NCBI RefSeq assembly: GCF_008064665.1
Contig: NZ_VRZA01000003.1
Location: 620,001 to 684,000, forward strand
Length of the DNA: 64,000 nt
Origin: Parahaliea maris
GTDB taxonomy: Bacteria > Pseudomonadota > Gammaproteobacteria > Pseudomonadales > Halieaceae
Direction: 5' to 3'
In this document: positions 53,537-63,107 of the stretch, piece by piece
Layout: each line of letters opens with the position of its first letter
How positions within the stretch are numbered: the stretch's first letter is position 1
Made by a program: the position numbers and the translations under genes
Notes under the pieces: model-generated
Told to the model about the DNA's origin: nothing
Database searches by the model: none
Seen by the model: only the letters and a program-made list of their open reading frames with translations

Positions 53537-54541
53537 TCAACTGGCCATCCACTCCGGGAAAGGCAGCTTGTGCCGCATCAGGAACTCGGGATTGAACAGT
53601 TTGCTGTGGTAACGGCTGCCGGCGTCGCACAGGATCGTGATAATGGTGTGCCCCGGCCCGAGCTCTTTGGCCATGGCAATGGCGCCCGCGATATTGATGC
53701 CCGAGGAACCGCCCACCGAGATGCCTTCGTGTTTCAGCAGGTCGAATACACAGGGCAGGGCGGTGTCGTCGTCTACCTGGCAGCTGAAATCGACCTCCAC
53801 GCCGTCGAGGTTGCCGGGTACGAAGGAAACGCCGATGCCCTCGGTAATGGAATTGCCCTCGGCCTGCAGCGCGCCGCCGTTGAAGTGACTGTAGAGTGCG
53901 GAGCCCATCGGGTCCGCCAGGCCGATCTTCACCGCCGGCTTGCGCTCGCGCAGGGCGTCCGCCACCCCCGCCAGGGTGCCGCCGGTACCCACGGCACAGA
54001 TGAAGCCGTCCACCTTGCCCCCGGTCTGCTCCCAGATTTCCGGGCCGGTGGTGTCGTAGTGAATCTGGCGGTTGGCGGGGTTACCGAACTGGCGGGCCCA
54101 GGCGGCGCCATTGGGTTCGGAGTGGGCGCGCCCCTCGGCAACGCTTTGGGCGGTATGGATGTAGTGCTGGTGGCTGCTGTAGGGCGCGTTCGGTACCAGG
54201 ATCAGGTCGGCGCCCAGCATCTCCAGCTGGTCGATCTTCTCCTGGCTGGCGGTCTGGGGCATCACGATGACCGACTGGTAGCCGAGGGCATTGGCGACCA
54301 GGGTCAGGCCGATGCCCGTATTGCCCGCGGTGCCCTCCACGATCACACCGCCGGGGCGCAGTTCCCCGGCCGCCTCCGCGGCGCGGATGATGCCCAGCGC
54401 GGTGCGGTCCTTGACCGAGCCACCCGGATTCATGAACTCCGCCTTGCCGTAAATGTGACAGCCAGTGAGTTCCGATGCCTCCCGCAGGTGGATCAGTGGA
54501 GTGTTGCCGATGAGATCGAGAATGCCGGGTTGGCGGGTCAT
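53537..54541 (-). CDS. Cysteine synthase family PLP enzyme
   Basis: 334 residues. The PLP lysine is Lys44 in NPGGSVKDR, with TAGNTGIGL and the phosphate loop GTGGTL. The long insert and DDDTALPCVFDLLKHEGISVGGSSG region fit the cysteine-synthase A/CBS-like branch found next to AAA-poor sulfur loci. It makes cysteine from O-acetylserine and sulfide, but a cystathionine-beta-synthase-like activity is possible. AGGAG lies seven bases before the ATG. Confidence 0.87.
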   Translation of the reverse strand: MTRQPGILDLIGNTPLIHLREASELTGCHIYGKAEFMNPGGSVKDRTALGIIRAAEAAGELRPGGVIVEGTAGNTGIGLTLVANALGYQSVIVMPQTASQEKIDQLEMLGADLILVPNAPYSSHQHYIHTAQSVAEGRAHSEPNGAAWARQFGNPANRQIHYDTTGPEIWEQTGGKVDGFICAVGTGGTLAGVADALRERKPAVKIGLADPMGSALYSHFNGGALQAEGNSITEGIGVSFVPGNLDGVEVDFSCQVDDDTALPCVFDLLKHEGISVGGSSGINIAGAIAMAKELGPGHTIITILCDAGSRYHSKLFNPEFLMRHKLPFPEWMAS

Positions 54542-54763
54542 GGGCGCTCTCCTTTTTATTGTTGGAGCCTCCCCTGATAATGGCACTCCCTGGCCGCCTT
54601 GCCCACCTGTGTTTGCTCGCTGTGGCCCGATTCCTGTTTTTGCGACGATTCTGCATCCTCCTCACTATACTGAGACAGGTGACCTGATAACTGAAAATAG
54701 TGGTCGCGGCGCGGGGGCCGAAATGGGAGCACCCGGCGACCCTCAAGGGTACGGGACGGGCAA

Positions 54764-56701
54764 TTGGCACTACTTCGCTTCGCTGAATTCGAATACGACC
54801 CGGAAACCAGGGAGCTGCGCAGGCAGGGCCGGCGCGTGGTGATCCAGGAGATGCCGCTGCGGGCGCTGGAGATCTTTCTCGAGCACCCTGGTGAGCTGGT
54901 TACCCGCGACACCTTCTATCACGCCCTGTGGCCCGAAGACGCCAGCGGGCTCCTCGACGACAACCTCAACACCACCCTGCGCAAGCTGCGCCAGGCCCTG
55001 GACGATTCCGCCAACCACCCGCGCTTTGTCGAAACCGTGCCGCGGCACGGTTACCGCTTTGTGTCGGCGGTCCAGGGGCGGCTGGTGCCACCCGAGGAGG
55101 CCGTGGAGGCGGATGCCCCGCTCCCGGAGCCTGTGGCACCGAGACAGCCAGAGCCGGTTCCATCGCGGTCCGGCGGCCGTTTACCGGGATGGTCGGCTGC
55201 CCTCCTGCTGGCGCTGCTGCTGGCCGCGCTGCTGTTCGGGGGGTGGTTGTGGCGCCCGGGCGTATTCAGTGAGTGGTGGCCGGGTGGCAGTGTGTCCCAC
55301 AGTGCCCGGGTTACAGGCCATACCCTGGCCGTACTTCCCTTTGCCAACGCCAGTGGCGATGCCCGTGACGACTATTTCTGCGCCGGCCTCGCCGAGGAGG
55401 TCATGTTCCGCCTGGGTAGGGTACGGGAGATCCAGATGGTGTCCCGTGCCTCCGCCGCCGCGGTACAGGGGGCGGGTCTGGGGGCCCGGGAGATTGGGCG
55501 CCTGCTCAATGCCGACACCCTGGTGGAGGGCAGCGTGCGACGCTCGGGTGAGCGCCTGCGGATCAGTGTGCGCCTGGTGGACGCCGCCACCGGGCTGCAA
55601 CTCTGGTCGGAAAGCTACGACCGCTCCGAGGGCGATGTGTTCGCGGTTCAGGAAGAGATTGCGGGTGCGATTACCCGCACCCTGGTGGGGCGCATGGTGA
55701 CGCCTCCGGGGGAGGTGAGTGCGCCCGCCCAGGCGCCGCCGGACCCCCGCGCCTACGACAACTACCTGCAGGGGCGCTTTTACTGGCACAAGCGAACCCG
55801 GGACGACCTGGCTCGCGCTGTTAGCTTCCTGCTGCTGGCGACCTCCCAGGCGCCGGATTACGCGCCGGCCTGGGCCGGGCTCGCGGATGCCTATGCCGTC
55901 GAGGGCTTCTACGACTACCGCCGCCCGACAGAGGCGTTTCCGCTGGCGCGGGAAGCGGCACAGCAGGCCCTGGTACTCGACCCTGCCAACGCCTCGGCCC
56001 ACGCCACCCTGGGTTATGTCTCGCTCTATTTCGACTGGAACCTGGCGCAGGGAGAGGCGCATTTCCAGCGCGCACTTGCGCTGCGTTCGGTGCACGCCAA
56101 GACCCATCAGTGGTACGCCAACCTGTTGACGGCGGCAGGCCGCTTCGAGGAGGCCGAGCGCGAGATGCGTCGTGCCCGGCAACTCGACCCTCTCTCGCTT
56201 ATTGCCAATGCCGTCCTGGGCTGGGTGTGGTATTTCGAGGGGCGCTACGCGCAGGCGCTGGAGCAATTGGCATTGACCCGGGAACTGGCACCCGACTTCG
56301 CCCTGGCCCTGTTGTGGCAGGGCTGGACCCTGGAGGCGGAGGGGCGTCCGGACGAGGCGGTCGTTGTCTTGCGAGAGGCAGACCGTCTGTCGGCGGCCGG
56401 AGGCATTTTCCGCGCTTCACTGGCCCGGACGCTGGCGCTGTCGGGACAGCGTGACGAGGCGCAGAGCCTGCTCACCGGGCTCGTTCGCTCCGGGGACTAC
56501 CTGCCCTCCTATGAAGTCGCCAAGGCCTGGCTGGCGCTGGGGGAGCGGGACAAGGCCTATAGCTGGCTGCGGCGCGCGTTGGCGGAGCGCTCACACTCCA
56601 TGGTGTTTCTCGGTATCGACCCCCAGTGGCAGGCCGCGCGGGATGACGCAGCCTACAAAAGCATCCTGGCGGAGGTGAATAGCGGGGTGCAGGCCGAGTA
56701 A
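54764..56701 (+). CDS. CadC/ToxR-like winged-helix regulator with TPRs
   Basis: 645 residues from a TTG start. An OmpR-type winged helix (about 1-105, LRALEIFLEHPGELVTRDTFYHALWP) is linked to one membrane helix (about 143-165), then a FlgO-like/adenylate-cyclase-associated domain (about 185-320, LAVLPFANASGD) and TPR repeats (about 330-640). It resembles membrane-bound regulators that bind DNA directly and sense the periplasm. Target unknown. It lies divergent from cysteine synthase and upstream of the PQQ dehydrogenase. Confidence 0.85.
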   Translation: MALLRFAEFEYDPETRELRRQGRRVVIQEMPLRALEIFLEHPGELVTRDTFYHALWPEDASGLLDDNLNTTLRKLRQALDDSANHPRFVETVPRHGYRFVSAVQGRLVPPEEAVEADAPLPEPVAPRQPEPVPSRSGGRLPGWSAALLLALLLAALLFGGWLWRPGVFSEWWPGGSVSHSARVTGHTLAVLPFANASGDARDDYFCAGLAEEVMFRLGRVREIQMVSRASAAAVQGAGLGAREIGRLLNADTLVEGSVRRSGERLRISVRLVDAATGLQLWSESYDRSEGDVFAVQEEIAGAITRTLVGRMVTPPGEVSAPAQAPPDPRAYDNYLQGRFYWHKRTRDDLARAVSFLLLATSQAPDYAPAWAGLADAYAVEGFYDYRRPTEAFPLAREAAQQALVLDPANASAHATLGYVSLYFDWNLAQGEAHFQRALALRSVHAKTHQWYANLLTAAGRFEEAEREMRRARQLDPLSLIANAVLGWVWYFEGRYAQALEQLALTRELAPDFALALLWQGWTLEAEGRPDEAVVVLREADRLSAAGGIFRASLARTLALSGQRDEAQSLLTGLVRSGDYLPSYEVAKAWLALGERDKAYSWLRRALAERSHSMVFLGIDPQWQAARDDAAYKSILAEVNSGVQAE

Positions 56702-56859
56702 AGTGGCCCCTCCGTGCCTGTAGGATTGGACAGGTACCCATCCAGCCAGCCCTGCGTTACTCTGCGGGTGGGAAAAAATCCAGGGGGCCTACAAAGGCCG
56801 CCGATAATAACGACAAGGGGCCCAAGCCGGGCCCTGTACAACGCCAGAAGGTATCTGCA

Positions 56860-59073
56860 ATGCACGTTTTCCAGACTACCCCCGAAATGGACTCTCTAAC
56901 GGGTCTGCACACTCGTTCGCGCCTGGGAGCGCTGGCCCTGTCCGCCCTGTTGGGGCTGACTGCCGGCTGTACCCAGGAACCATCCGACCCGCCTTCGGAG
57001 TCCTCCGTCACGGGTACTCCCGCCAGCTCCGTCGCGGAGCCGCCACAGGCGGCGGTGGACGGTGCCCGGATTCGCGCTGCCGATACCGAGCCGCAGAACT
57101 GGATGAGCCACGGCCGCACCTACGACGAGCAGCGTTTCAGCCCACTGGACGGGATCACAGCGGATAACGTCCGGAGCCTTGGCCTCGACTGGTATTTCGA
57201 CCTGCCCGACGAGCGCGGCATCGAGGCCACCCCGATCGTGGTCGATGGCGTGATGTATGTCACCGGCGCCTGGAGCAAGGTGTTTGCCCTGGACGCGGCC
57301 AGCGGCAAACTGCTGTGGTCCTACGACCCCGAGGTGCCGCCTAGCTGGGCGGTCAATACCTGCTGTGACGTGGTCAACCGCGGGGTCGCTGTATGGAAGG
57401 GGCGGGTCTACTTCGGCACCATCGATGGCCGCCTGGTGGCCCTGGAGGCGAGCGACGGCAGCCGGGTGTGGGAGGTGCAGACCACGCCCAGGGACCGGCC
57501 CTACTCGATTACCGGTGCACCGCGGATCGTCAAGGGCAAGGTGATGATCGGCAATGGCGGTGCCGAACTGGGCGTGCGCGGCTTTGTGTCTGCCTACAGC
57601 GCGGATGGCGGCGAGTTGCTGTGGCGCTTTTACACGGTGCCCGGTGACCCCGCCCAGCCGCTGGAGAACCCGGCGCTGGAGCAGGCCCTGCCGACCTGGA
57701 AAGGCGGCGAATGGTGGAAGATCGGCGGTGGCGGCACGGTCTGGGACTCCATGGCCTACGACCCGGAGCTCGACCTGCTCTACATTGGTGTGGGTAACGG
57801 CTCTCCCTGGAACCGCGCTATCCGCAGCCCCGGAGGCGGTGACAACCTCTACCTCTCATCCATTGTCGCCCTGCGCCCGGATACCGGTGAATACGTCTGG
57901 CACTACCAGACCACCCCGGGGGAGAGCTGGGACTACACTGCCACCCAGCACATGATCCTGGCGAACATCGAGCTCGACGGTGAAACCCGCAAAGTCATCA
58001 TGCAGGCGCCCAAGAATGGCTTCTTCTACGTGCTGGACCGGGCCACGGGCAAGCTGCTTTCCGCCGAACCCTACACTCAGGTGACCTGGGCGAGCGGGGT
58101 GGACCTGGCGACCGGCCGGCCGGTGGAGAATCCCGAGGCTCGCTACGAGAACGGCACCGCGGCCGTGGTATATCCCCACCCCCTGGGTGGCCATAACTGG
58201 CATCCGATGAGTTACAACCCCGAAGCCGGCCTGGTGTATATCCCGGCTCAGGAAATCCCCCTGCTGTACTCTTCCGAGACGGATTTCACCTACCGCAAAC
58301 TGGGCTGGAACACTGGCGTTGAGACCGACAAGGCCGGGATGCCGGACGACGCCGAAATGCGCGACCAGCTCATGGCCCTGGTAAAAGGGCACATTAGTGC
58401 CTGGGATCCGGTGGCGGGTAAAGAGCGCTGGCGCATACAGCACGCCAATATCTGGAACGGTGGCATGCTGAGTACCGCGGGTAACCTGTTGTTCCAGGGC
58501 AATGCGGAAGCCGAATTCGTGGCCTATCGGGCCGACTCCGGCGAGGAGCTCTGGTCAATGGATGCCCAGACCGGGATCGCGGCCGCGCCGATGACCTATG
58601 CCGTGAACGGAGAGCAGTACGTGGCGGTGGCCGCGGGCTGGGGGGGCGCATTTGCCCTGACGGCGGGGGATGCTGCCACCCGCAGCAAGGGCGCGGTGTC
58701 TCACCCACGGGTGCTGGTTTTCAAGCTGGGCGGTAGTGCCGTCCTGCCCCAGGCGGAGGTCGCAGACAGTAAAACGGTGGCTCCACGCGAGTTCGCCTAC
58801 GACGCCGACAAGGTGGCGGAAGGCTACAGCCTGTATATGGACTACTGCTACGTGTGCCATGGCGACCGCGCGGTGTCCGGCAGTTCTGTTCCCGACCTGC
58901 GGTACATGAGCGCCGAGACCCGGGAACAGTTCCTGCCCATCGTGCTCGGTGGTCTGCGTCATGAGAAGGGGATGGTGGGGTTCCTCGAGATTCTCGACGA
59001 GGACGACGCTATGGCCATCTTCAACTACCTCGAGAAGCGCGCTGAGGATGTCGCCGAGGGCCGGGATCAGTAA
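56860..59073 (+). CDS. Lipoprotein quinohemoprotein (PQQ) alcohol dehydrogenase
   Basis: 737 residues. A lipobox LTAGC (Cys37) follows a long N-region. The eight-bladed propeller has the vicinal disulfide Cys168-Cys169 and GESWDYT, where Asp358 is the likely catalytic base. Residue 360 is Thr rather than the second Asp of lanthanide enzymes, so Ca2+ use is predicted. A cytochrome c domain (about 650-730) has CYVCH (663-667) and a Met ligand near 705. It oxidises an alcohol in the periplasm and passes electrons to the respiratory chain. No PQQ biosynthesis genes lie in the window. Confidence 0.92.
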   Translation: MHVFQTTPEMDSLTGLHTRSRLGALALSALLGLTAGCTQEPSDPPSESSVTGTPASSVAEPPQAAVDGARIRAADTEPQNWMSHGRTYDEQRFSPLDGITADNVRSLGLDWYFDLPDERGIEATPIVVDGVMYVTGAWSKVFALDAASGKLLWSYDPEVPPSWAVNTCCDVVNRGVAVWKGRVYFGTIDGRLVALEASDGSRVWEVQTTPRDRPYSITGAPRIVKGKVMIGNGGAELGVRGFVSAYSADGGELLWRFYTVPGDPAQPLENPALEQALPTWKGGEWWKIGGGGTVWDSMAYDPELDLLYIGVGNGSPWNRAIRSPGGGDNLYLSSIVALRPDTGEYVWHYQTTPGESWDYTATQHMILANIELDGETRKVIMQAPKNGFFYVLDRATGKLLSAEPYTQVTWASGVDLATGRPVENPEARYENGTAAVVYPHPLGGHNWHPMSYNPEAGLVYIPAQEIPLLYSSETDFTYRKLGWNTGVETDKAGMPDDAEMRDQLMALVKGHISAWDPVAGKERWRIQHANIWNGGMLSTAGNLLFQGNAEAEFVAYRADSGEELWSMDAQTGIAAAPMTYAVNGEQYVAVAAGWGGAFALTAGDAATRSKGAVSHPRVLVFKLGGSAVLPQAEVADSKTVAPREFAYDADKVAEGYSLYMDYCYVCHGDRAVSGSSVPDLRYMSAETREQFLPIVLGGLRHEKGMVGFLEILDEDDAMAIFNYLEKRAEDVAEGRDQ

Positions 59074-59085
59074 GTTGGCTTCAGG

Positions 59086-59107
59086 GAGCCAGCGCTAGCG
59101 CTGGCTC
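59086..59107. terminator. Perfect 22-bp palindrome at convergent gene ends
   Basis: GAGCCAGCGCT and its exact inverse AGCGCTGGCTC meet without a gap. The DUF885 TAG lies in the centre (59095-59097), and the PQQ dehydrogenase stop is 12 nt upstream. It can form the same hairpin in both transcripts. No U-tract. Confidence 0.5.
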
Positions 59108-60828
59108 TCGATCCACTCGTCCACCACCTCTTCGAGAATGGCAATGGCCAGCGAACCGTTGCCCACCACCACGTCGTGGAAGGCGCGCAGGTCGAAGCGC
59201 TCACCCAGGGCGGCTTCAGCCTTGTCACGCAGTGCCTGGATTCGCAGTTCGCCGATCTTGTAGGACAGGGCCTGGGCCGGCCAGGTGATGTAGCGGTCTA
59301 CCTCCGCGGTGACCTCGGCTTCGGTCATCGCCGAGTTGGACAGCAGATAGTCGATGGCCTCCTGGCGGGTCCAGCCGAAGGCGTGCAGGCCGGTGTCGAC
59401 CACCAGCCGGTTGGCGCGCCACATCTCGTAGGTCAGGCGGCCGAAGTCGCTGTAGGGGTCCTGGTAGAAGCCAGCCTCCTTGCCCAGGCTTTCCGAATAG
59501 AGCCCCCAGCCTTCCCCGTAGGCCGAGTGATACAGCGAACGGCGGAAGGCGGGCAGGTCCAGTTCCAGTGCCAGCGCGGTCTGGTGGTGGTGGCCGGGTA
59601 CCGCCTCGTGGAGGGTGAGCGCCTCGAGATTGTAGAGCGGCTGGCTCTGGTAGCCCTCGGCGTTGATGAAGTAGACGCCGGGGGTGCGCCCGTCCGCCGT
59701 ACCACTGGCATAGAAGGCGCCCCGTCCCACGGACTGGCGAATGGTGTAGGGCATGCGCGGCAGCTGGCCGAAGTAGGTCGGCATCAGGCCATCCATGCGC
59801 TTGGCGATAAAGGCCAGTTTTTCCAGCAGGTCCTGGGGGCTGTCGGCATAGAACTTCGGGTCATCGCGCAGGCTGTTCAGGAAGTCCTGGAACGAGCCTT
59901 CGAATTCCAGCCTGTCGATAATGGCCTGCATCTCACCGCGAATACGTTTGGTTTCCTTAAGGCCGATCTCGTGGATGGCCCTGGGGCTGAGGTCCGTGGT
60001 GGTGAAATAGCCGATGAGGAACTGGTAGTACTCGTCACCCCCCTTGACGCTGGTGATGCCTTCCCGCTGGCGGCAGGCGGGCATGTATTCATTGCGGAAA
60101 AAGGTTTCGAAGGCCTGGTAGGCGGGAATGACGTCCTCGGCGATGGCTTCCAGCGCCTCGTTGCTCAGGCGCTTGCGCTGTTTTTCGGGGATGTTGCCGG
60201 GAAAGCGCGTGAAGGGCTCGAAGAAGGCGCTGTTGGCGGGGTCTTCCACGATGTAGCGGCTGATGGTCTGATCATACTCGCCGAAGGAGCCGCAGAACTG
60301 GGTGTAGCCGGTGGCGATGCCCTCCCGCAGCGCCGCGATCTGTTCCCCGTTGTAGCGGGGGTAGTCGTGGAAGCTGACGATGAGTTTTTCATAATCCTGC
60401 ACGCTGCCAAAGGCCATGTTGGCCGGGGCGTCGGCAAAATACATGTGGAAGCCGAACAGGGCGGTAATGGGAAAGACATGGTCGTGCTGGGTGTAGCTGG
60501 CCCGCTCGGTCTCCCGCTCGTAGCGGAACAGCTTGTAGCTGATACGCTCCTGCCCCTGCAGGGCGTCGCCGTCGATGGCGTCGAGTCGTTTGAGTACTTC
60601 CTCGTTAAAGGCCTGGCGTCGGGCCCGGGCTTCGGTGTCCATTTCCGGCAGAATACCGTCCGGGCGGAAGGCATCAGGGTCGGTGCGAAAGAAAATCTTT
60701 TCCTTTTCGGCCCGGGCCCAGTGGTCGGCCAGCAGTTGTTCGAAGTCTGCGCTGGCGTCGGCCTGCGCCGTCAGTGGGGCCAGTGCCAGGGCCGTCTGTA
60801 CAACTGCGGCAGCGATATATTTCTTCAT
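59095..60828 (-). CDS. DUF885-family exported metallopeptidase-like protein
   Basis: 577 residues from MKKYIAAAV. A signal peptide (about 1-23, ending AQA) precedes a helical M32/DUF885-type fold with the zinc motif HEAVPGHHHQ and the GEGWGLYSE glutamate downstream. Family members are putative periplasmic carboxypeptidases; substrate unknown. The frame is open upstream to 60933 but lacks a signal there. It is followed on the same strand by nothing; the DUF4136 gene lies upstream, 46 nt away. Confidence 0.87.
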   Translation of the reverse strand: MKKYIAAAVVQTALALAPLTAQADASADFEQLLADHWARAEKEKIFFRTDPDAFRPDGILPEMDTEARARRQAFNEEVLKRLDAIDGDALQGQERISYKLFRYERETERASYTQHDHVFPITALFGFHMYFADAPANMAFGSVQDYEKLIVSFHDYPRYNGEQIAALREGIATGYTQFCGSFGEYDQTISRYIVEDPANSAFFEPFTRFPGNIPEKQRKRLSNEALEAIAEDVIPAYQAFETFFRNEYMPACRQREGITSVKGGDEYYQFLIGYFTTTDLSPRAIHEIGLKETKRIRGEMQAIIDRLEFEGSFQDFLNSLRDDPKFYADSPQDLLEKLAFIAKRMDGLMPTYFGQLPRMPYTIRQSVGRGAFYASGTADGRTPGVYFINAEGYQSQPLYNLEALTLHEAVPGHHHQTALALELDLPAFRRSLYHSAYGEGWGLYSESLGKEAGFYQDPYSDFGRLTYEMWRANRLVVDTGLHAFGWTRQEAIDYLLSNSAMTEAEVTAEVDRYITWPAQALSYKIGELRIQALRDKAEAALGERFDLRAFHDVVVGNGSLAIAILEEVVDEWIESQR

Positions 60829-60874
60829 GATGTTGCGATACCTGTCAGGGGGCGTTGCGCGGTGACAATCCGGC

Positions 60875-61462
60875 CTATTGGCCGGGTGTTGGGGGAAAGT
60901 CCTGCAGCAGGGCCTGGGAGACCTCCGAGGCAATGCGGTTTTTGTCCTTCTGGGTCAGGGAGTCCTTCAGCTTGCCCTCGGCGATTCCCCGCCAGACGAT
61001 CTTGCTGCTGCGAGTGTCGATGACATCCAGCACCACCGTGCCCTCCTGGTAGTGCTTGACGCTGGGCCCGCTGCTGTAACCAATACTGACGCCCGCGCCG
61101 TAGGTGCCGACACCCATTCCGCCGTGCACCCCCTGGGGATACCCGCTGAAGCTGTCGATGCGCATCTGGTCCTGCTTGGAGATACTGTAGTTCACCAGGA
61201 AGTCGGGCTGGCCTGTAGTGCCTTCGCTAAACCCCCGCCGCCGCAGTTCGCGGTCGACATAAGTGCGCACTCGCTTGTCGGAGCTGTTGTACTGGCGGTA
61301 GTCCGCCATTTCCGAAGGGTGGACGTCGTCGTACCAGCGGTAGCTGTGCAGGCCGGCAAAATCAAAGCTGTCGCTGAAGTCGATGTCGTAACTGGGTTTG
61401 CTGGCGCAGCCGGCCAGCAGCAGAAGAAAGCCGAGCACGGCGGGTCGGTACAGCGGGAGCAT
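60875..61462 (-). CDS. DUF4136 lipoprotein
   Basis: 195 residues from MLPLYRPAV with lipobox LLAGC. The mature part (SYRWYDDVHPS, VDRELRRRGF, FLVNYSISKQ, GTVVLDVIDTRSSKIVWRGIAEG) is a clear DUF4136 domain, an envelope lipoprotein family without assigned function. The longer frame to 62053 runs over unrelated sequence opposite the ChaC-like gene. GGAA is seven bases upstream. Confidence 0.83.
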   Translation of the reverse strand: MLPLYRPAVLGFLLLLAGCASKPSYDIDFSDSFDFAGLHSYRWYDDVHPSEMADYRQYNSSDKRVRTYVDRELRRRGFSEGTTGQPDFLVNYSISKQDQMRIDSFSGYPQGVHGGMGVGTYGAGVSIGYSSGPSVKHYQEGTVVLDVIDTRSSKIVWRGIAEGKLKDSLTQKDKNRIASEVSQALLQDFPPTPGQ

Positions 61463-61654
61463 GGGCACATTCCGGTCTGGTCTGGGCCTGCAAGGATACA
61501 CACCCTCCGGGGAGAGTGTAAGGAAGCTGCCTGGTCGGCTTGTGCCGATTGCGCATTCTGCTAGTCTCGTGCGGCCCGACCTGGCGGCGGTAATAGTCGC
61601 GTGGCGAGAGGGGGAGCAGGAAGAGGTGAGAGTAACAAGAGGTGGTAGCGGGCA

Positions 61655-62212
61655 GTGAGTGAGACAGGACCGGACGCAACCTGGGTATTCGGCTACGGGT
61701 CGCTGATCTACAAGGTCGACTTCCCCTACCTGCGCCGCGAGGTGGCGAGCATCGAGGGCTGGGAGCGGCGCTTCTGGCAGGGCTCCCACGACCACCGCGG
61801 CACACCGGAGCAGCCCGGCCGGGTGGTAACTCTGACGGCCTCTCCTGGCGCCCTGTGCCGGGGGGTGGCCTACCGGGTGGAGGAGAGCGTGTTCGTGCAC
61901 CTGGACCACCGGGAGAAGAACGGCTATGTGCGCGCCCCGGTACAGATCACCCTGGCAGGCAGCGACGAGGTAGTGGCCGGCGTGGTGTACTACGCGGCGC
62001 CCGATAATCCCGCGTTTCTCGGTGCGGCGCCAATGTCGGACATGGCGCGCCACATTGCCGGCAGCACCGGGCCCAGCGGCAGCAACCGGGACTACCTGTG
62101 CCAGTTGGTGTCAGCCCTCGAGGGGCTCGAGGCCTACGACGAACACGTGTTCGAACTGAATGCCATGGTGGCTGCCCTTGGCGGCCCCGATGATCCGTCA
62201 GCCGGGGCTTGA
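61655..62212 (+). CDS. ChaC-like gamma-glutamylcyclotransferase
   Basis: 185 residues. FGYGSLIY (Tyr14-Gly-Ser-Leu17) forms the glycine-rich substrate loop, RRFWQGSHDHRGTPE follows, and the catalytic glutamate is Glu87 in LDHREKNGY. ChaC enzymes cleave glutathione to 5-oxoproline and Cys-Gly in the cytoplasm. The start is a GTG with a weak ribosome site. The transporter gene begins 7 nt after the stop. Confidence 0.88.
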   Translation: MSETGPDATWVFGYGSLIYKVDFPYLRREVASIEGWERRFWQGSHDHRGTPEQPGRVVTLTASPGALCRGVAYRVEESVFVHLDHREKNGYVRAPVQITLAGSDEVVAGVVYYAAPDNPAFLGAAPMSDMARHIAGSTGPSGSNRDYLCQLVSALEGLEAYDEHVFELNAMVAALGGPDDPSAGA

Positions 62213-62219
62213 GGCCGCC

Positions 62220-63092
62220 GTGGTAAACAGTCGCCTGATCATCATCGCCCTGGTGGCCGTGGCCACCATGTCGGCGGCGCCGGTACTGATCAGTGCCACC
62301 ACCGCCAACGAGGTCACCATCGGCTTCACCCGCCTGGCCATCGCCACCCTGGTGTTTACGCCGATGGTGTTGTGGCAGGGCCGATTGTGGCGCTTGGCTC
62401 CGCGGCAGTGGCGGCAGTTGGTGGTGATCGGACTGGTGTTTGCGGTGCATTGGCTGAGTTACTTTGCCAGCATCAAATTGTCGACCCCCTCCATCGCCGC
62501 CCTGACGATCACGACCTACGGCGTGCAATACATGCTGCTGGCCTGGTTCTTCAACGGTGAGCGGGTAGCGGCGGTGGAGTGGATTGCCATCGCCTGTTGT
62601 TTTGCCGGCTGCCTGGTGGTGTCCCCGGCACTGTCCTTCGACAATGCCACCAGCAAGGGGATCGCCGTGGGCCTGTTCAGTGCCCTGTTGTATGCGGTCC
62701 TGCCCCTGCTGCACCAGCGGGCGGAGGGCGTGCGCACGGCGGACCGCACCTGGGGCCAGTTCTTCTTTGCCCTGCTGTTTTTCCTGCCCCTGTGGCCCCT
62801 GTCCAGCTGGGAGCTGCAGACCGCGGACGTCTACCAGTTGCTGACCCTGGCGCTGCTCTGTACGGTCATCTCCCACGGCCTGTGGGTCAAGAGCAGTACC
62901 GAGCTGCCGGCCATTTACTCGAGCATGATCTACTACCTCTACCTGCCGCTGTCGATGCTCGAAAGTGTGCTCTTCCTGGGGGAGTCACTGACGCCGCAGA
63001 AAATACTCGGGGCGGCGCTGGTGGTGGGGTCGAGCCTCGCTCTGTCGCTGTACCGTTTCCGGCGCGCGCAGCTGGGGAAAGGGGAAAGCTAG
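62220..63092 (+). CDS. EamA/DMT-family transporter
   Basis: 290 residues with about ten membrane helices in two EamA repeats (about 5-130 and 145-285). A GTG with GAGG five bases upstream gives the best start (MVNSRLIIIALV); the frame is open 20 codons further but those overlap the ChaC-like gene. Substrate unknown; the operon with ChaC hints at export of a thiol or amino acid derivative, which is only an inference. Confidence 0.85.
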   Translation: MVNSRLIIIALVAVATMSAAPVLISATTANEVTIGFTRLAIATLVFTPMVLWQGRLWRLAPRQWRQLVVIGLVFAVHWLSYFASIKLSTPSIAALTITTYGVQYMLLAWFFNGERVAAVEWIAIACCFAGCLVVSPALSFDNATSKGIAVGLFSALLYAVLPLLHQRAEGVRTADRTWGQFFFALLFFLPLWPLSSWELQTADVYQLLTLALLCTVISHGLWVKSSTELPAIYSSMIYYLYLPLSMLESVLFLGESLTPQKILGAALVVGSSLALSLYRFRRAQLGKGES

Positions 63093-63107
63093 ACCGCGGG
63101 TGCTGGA

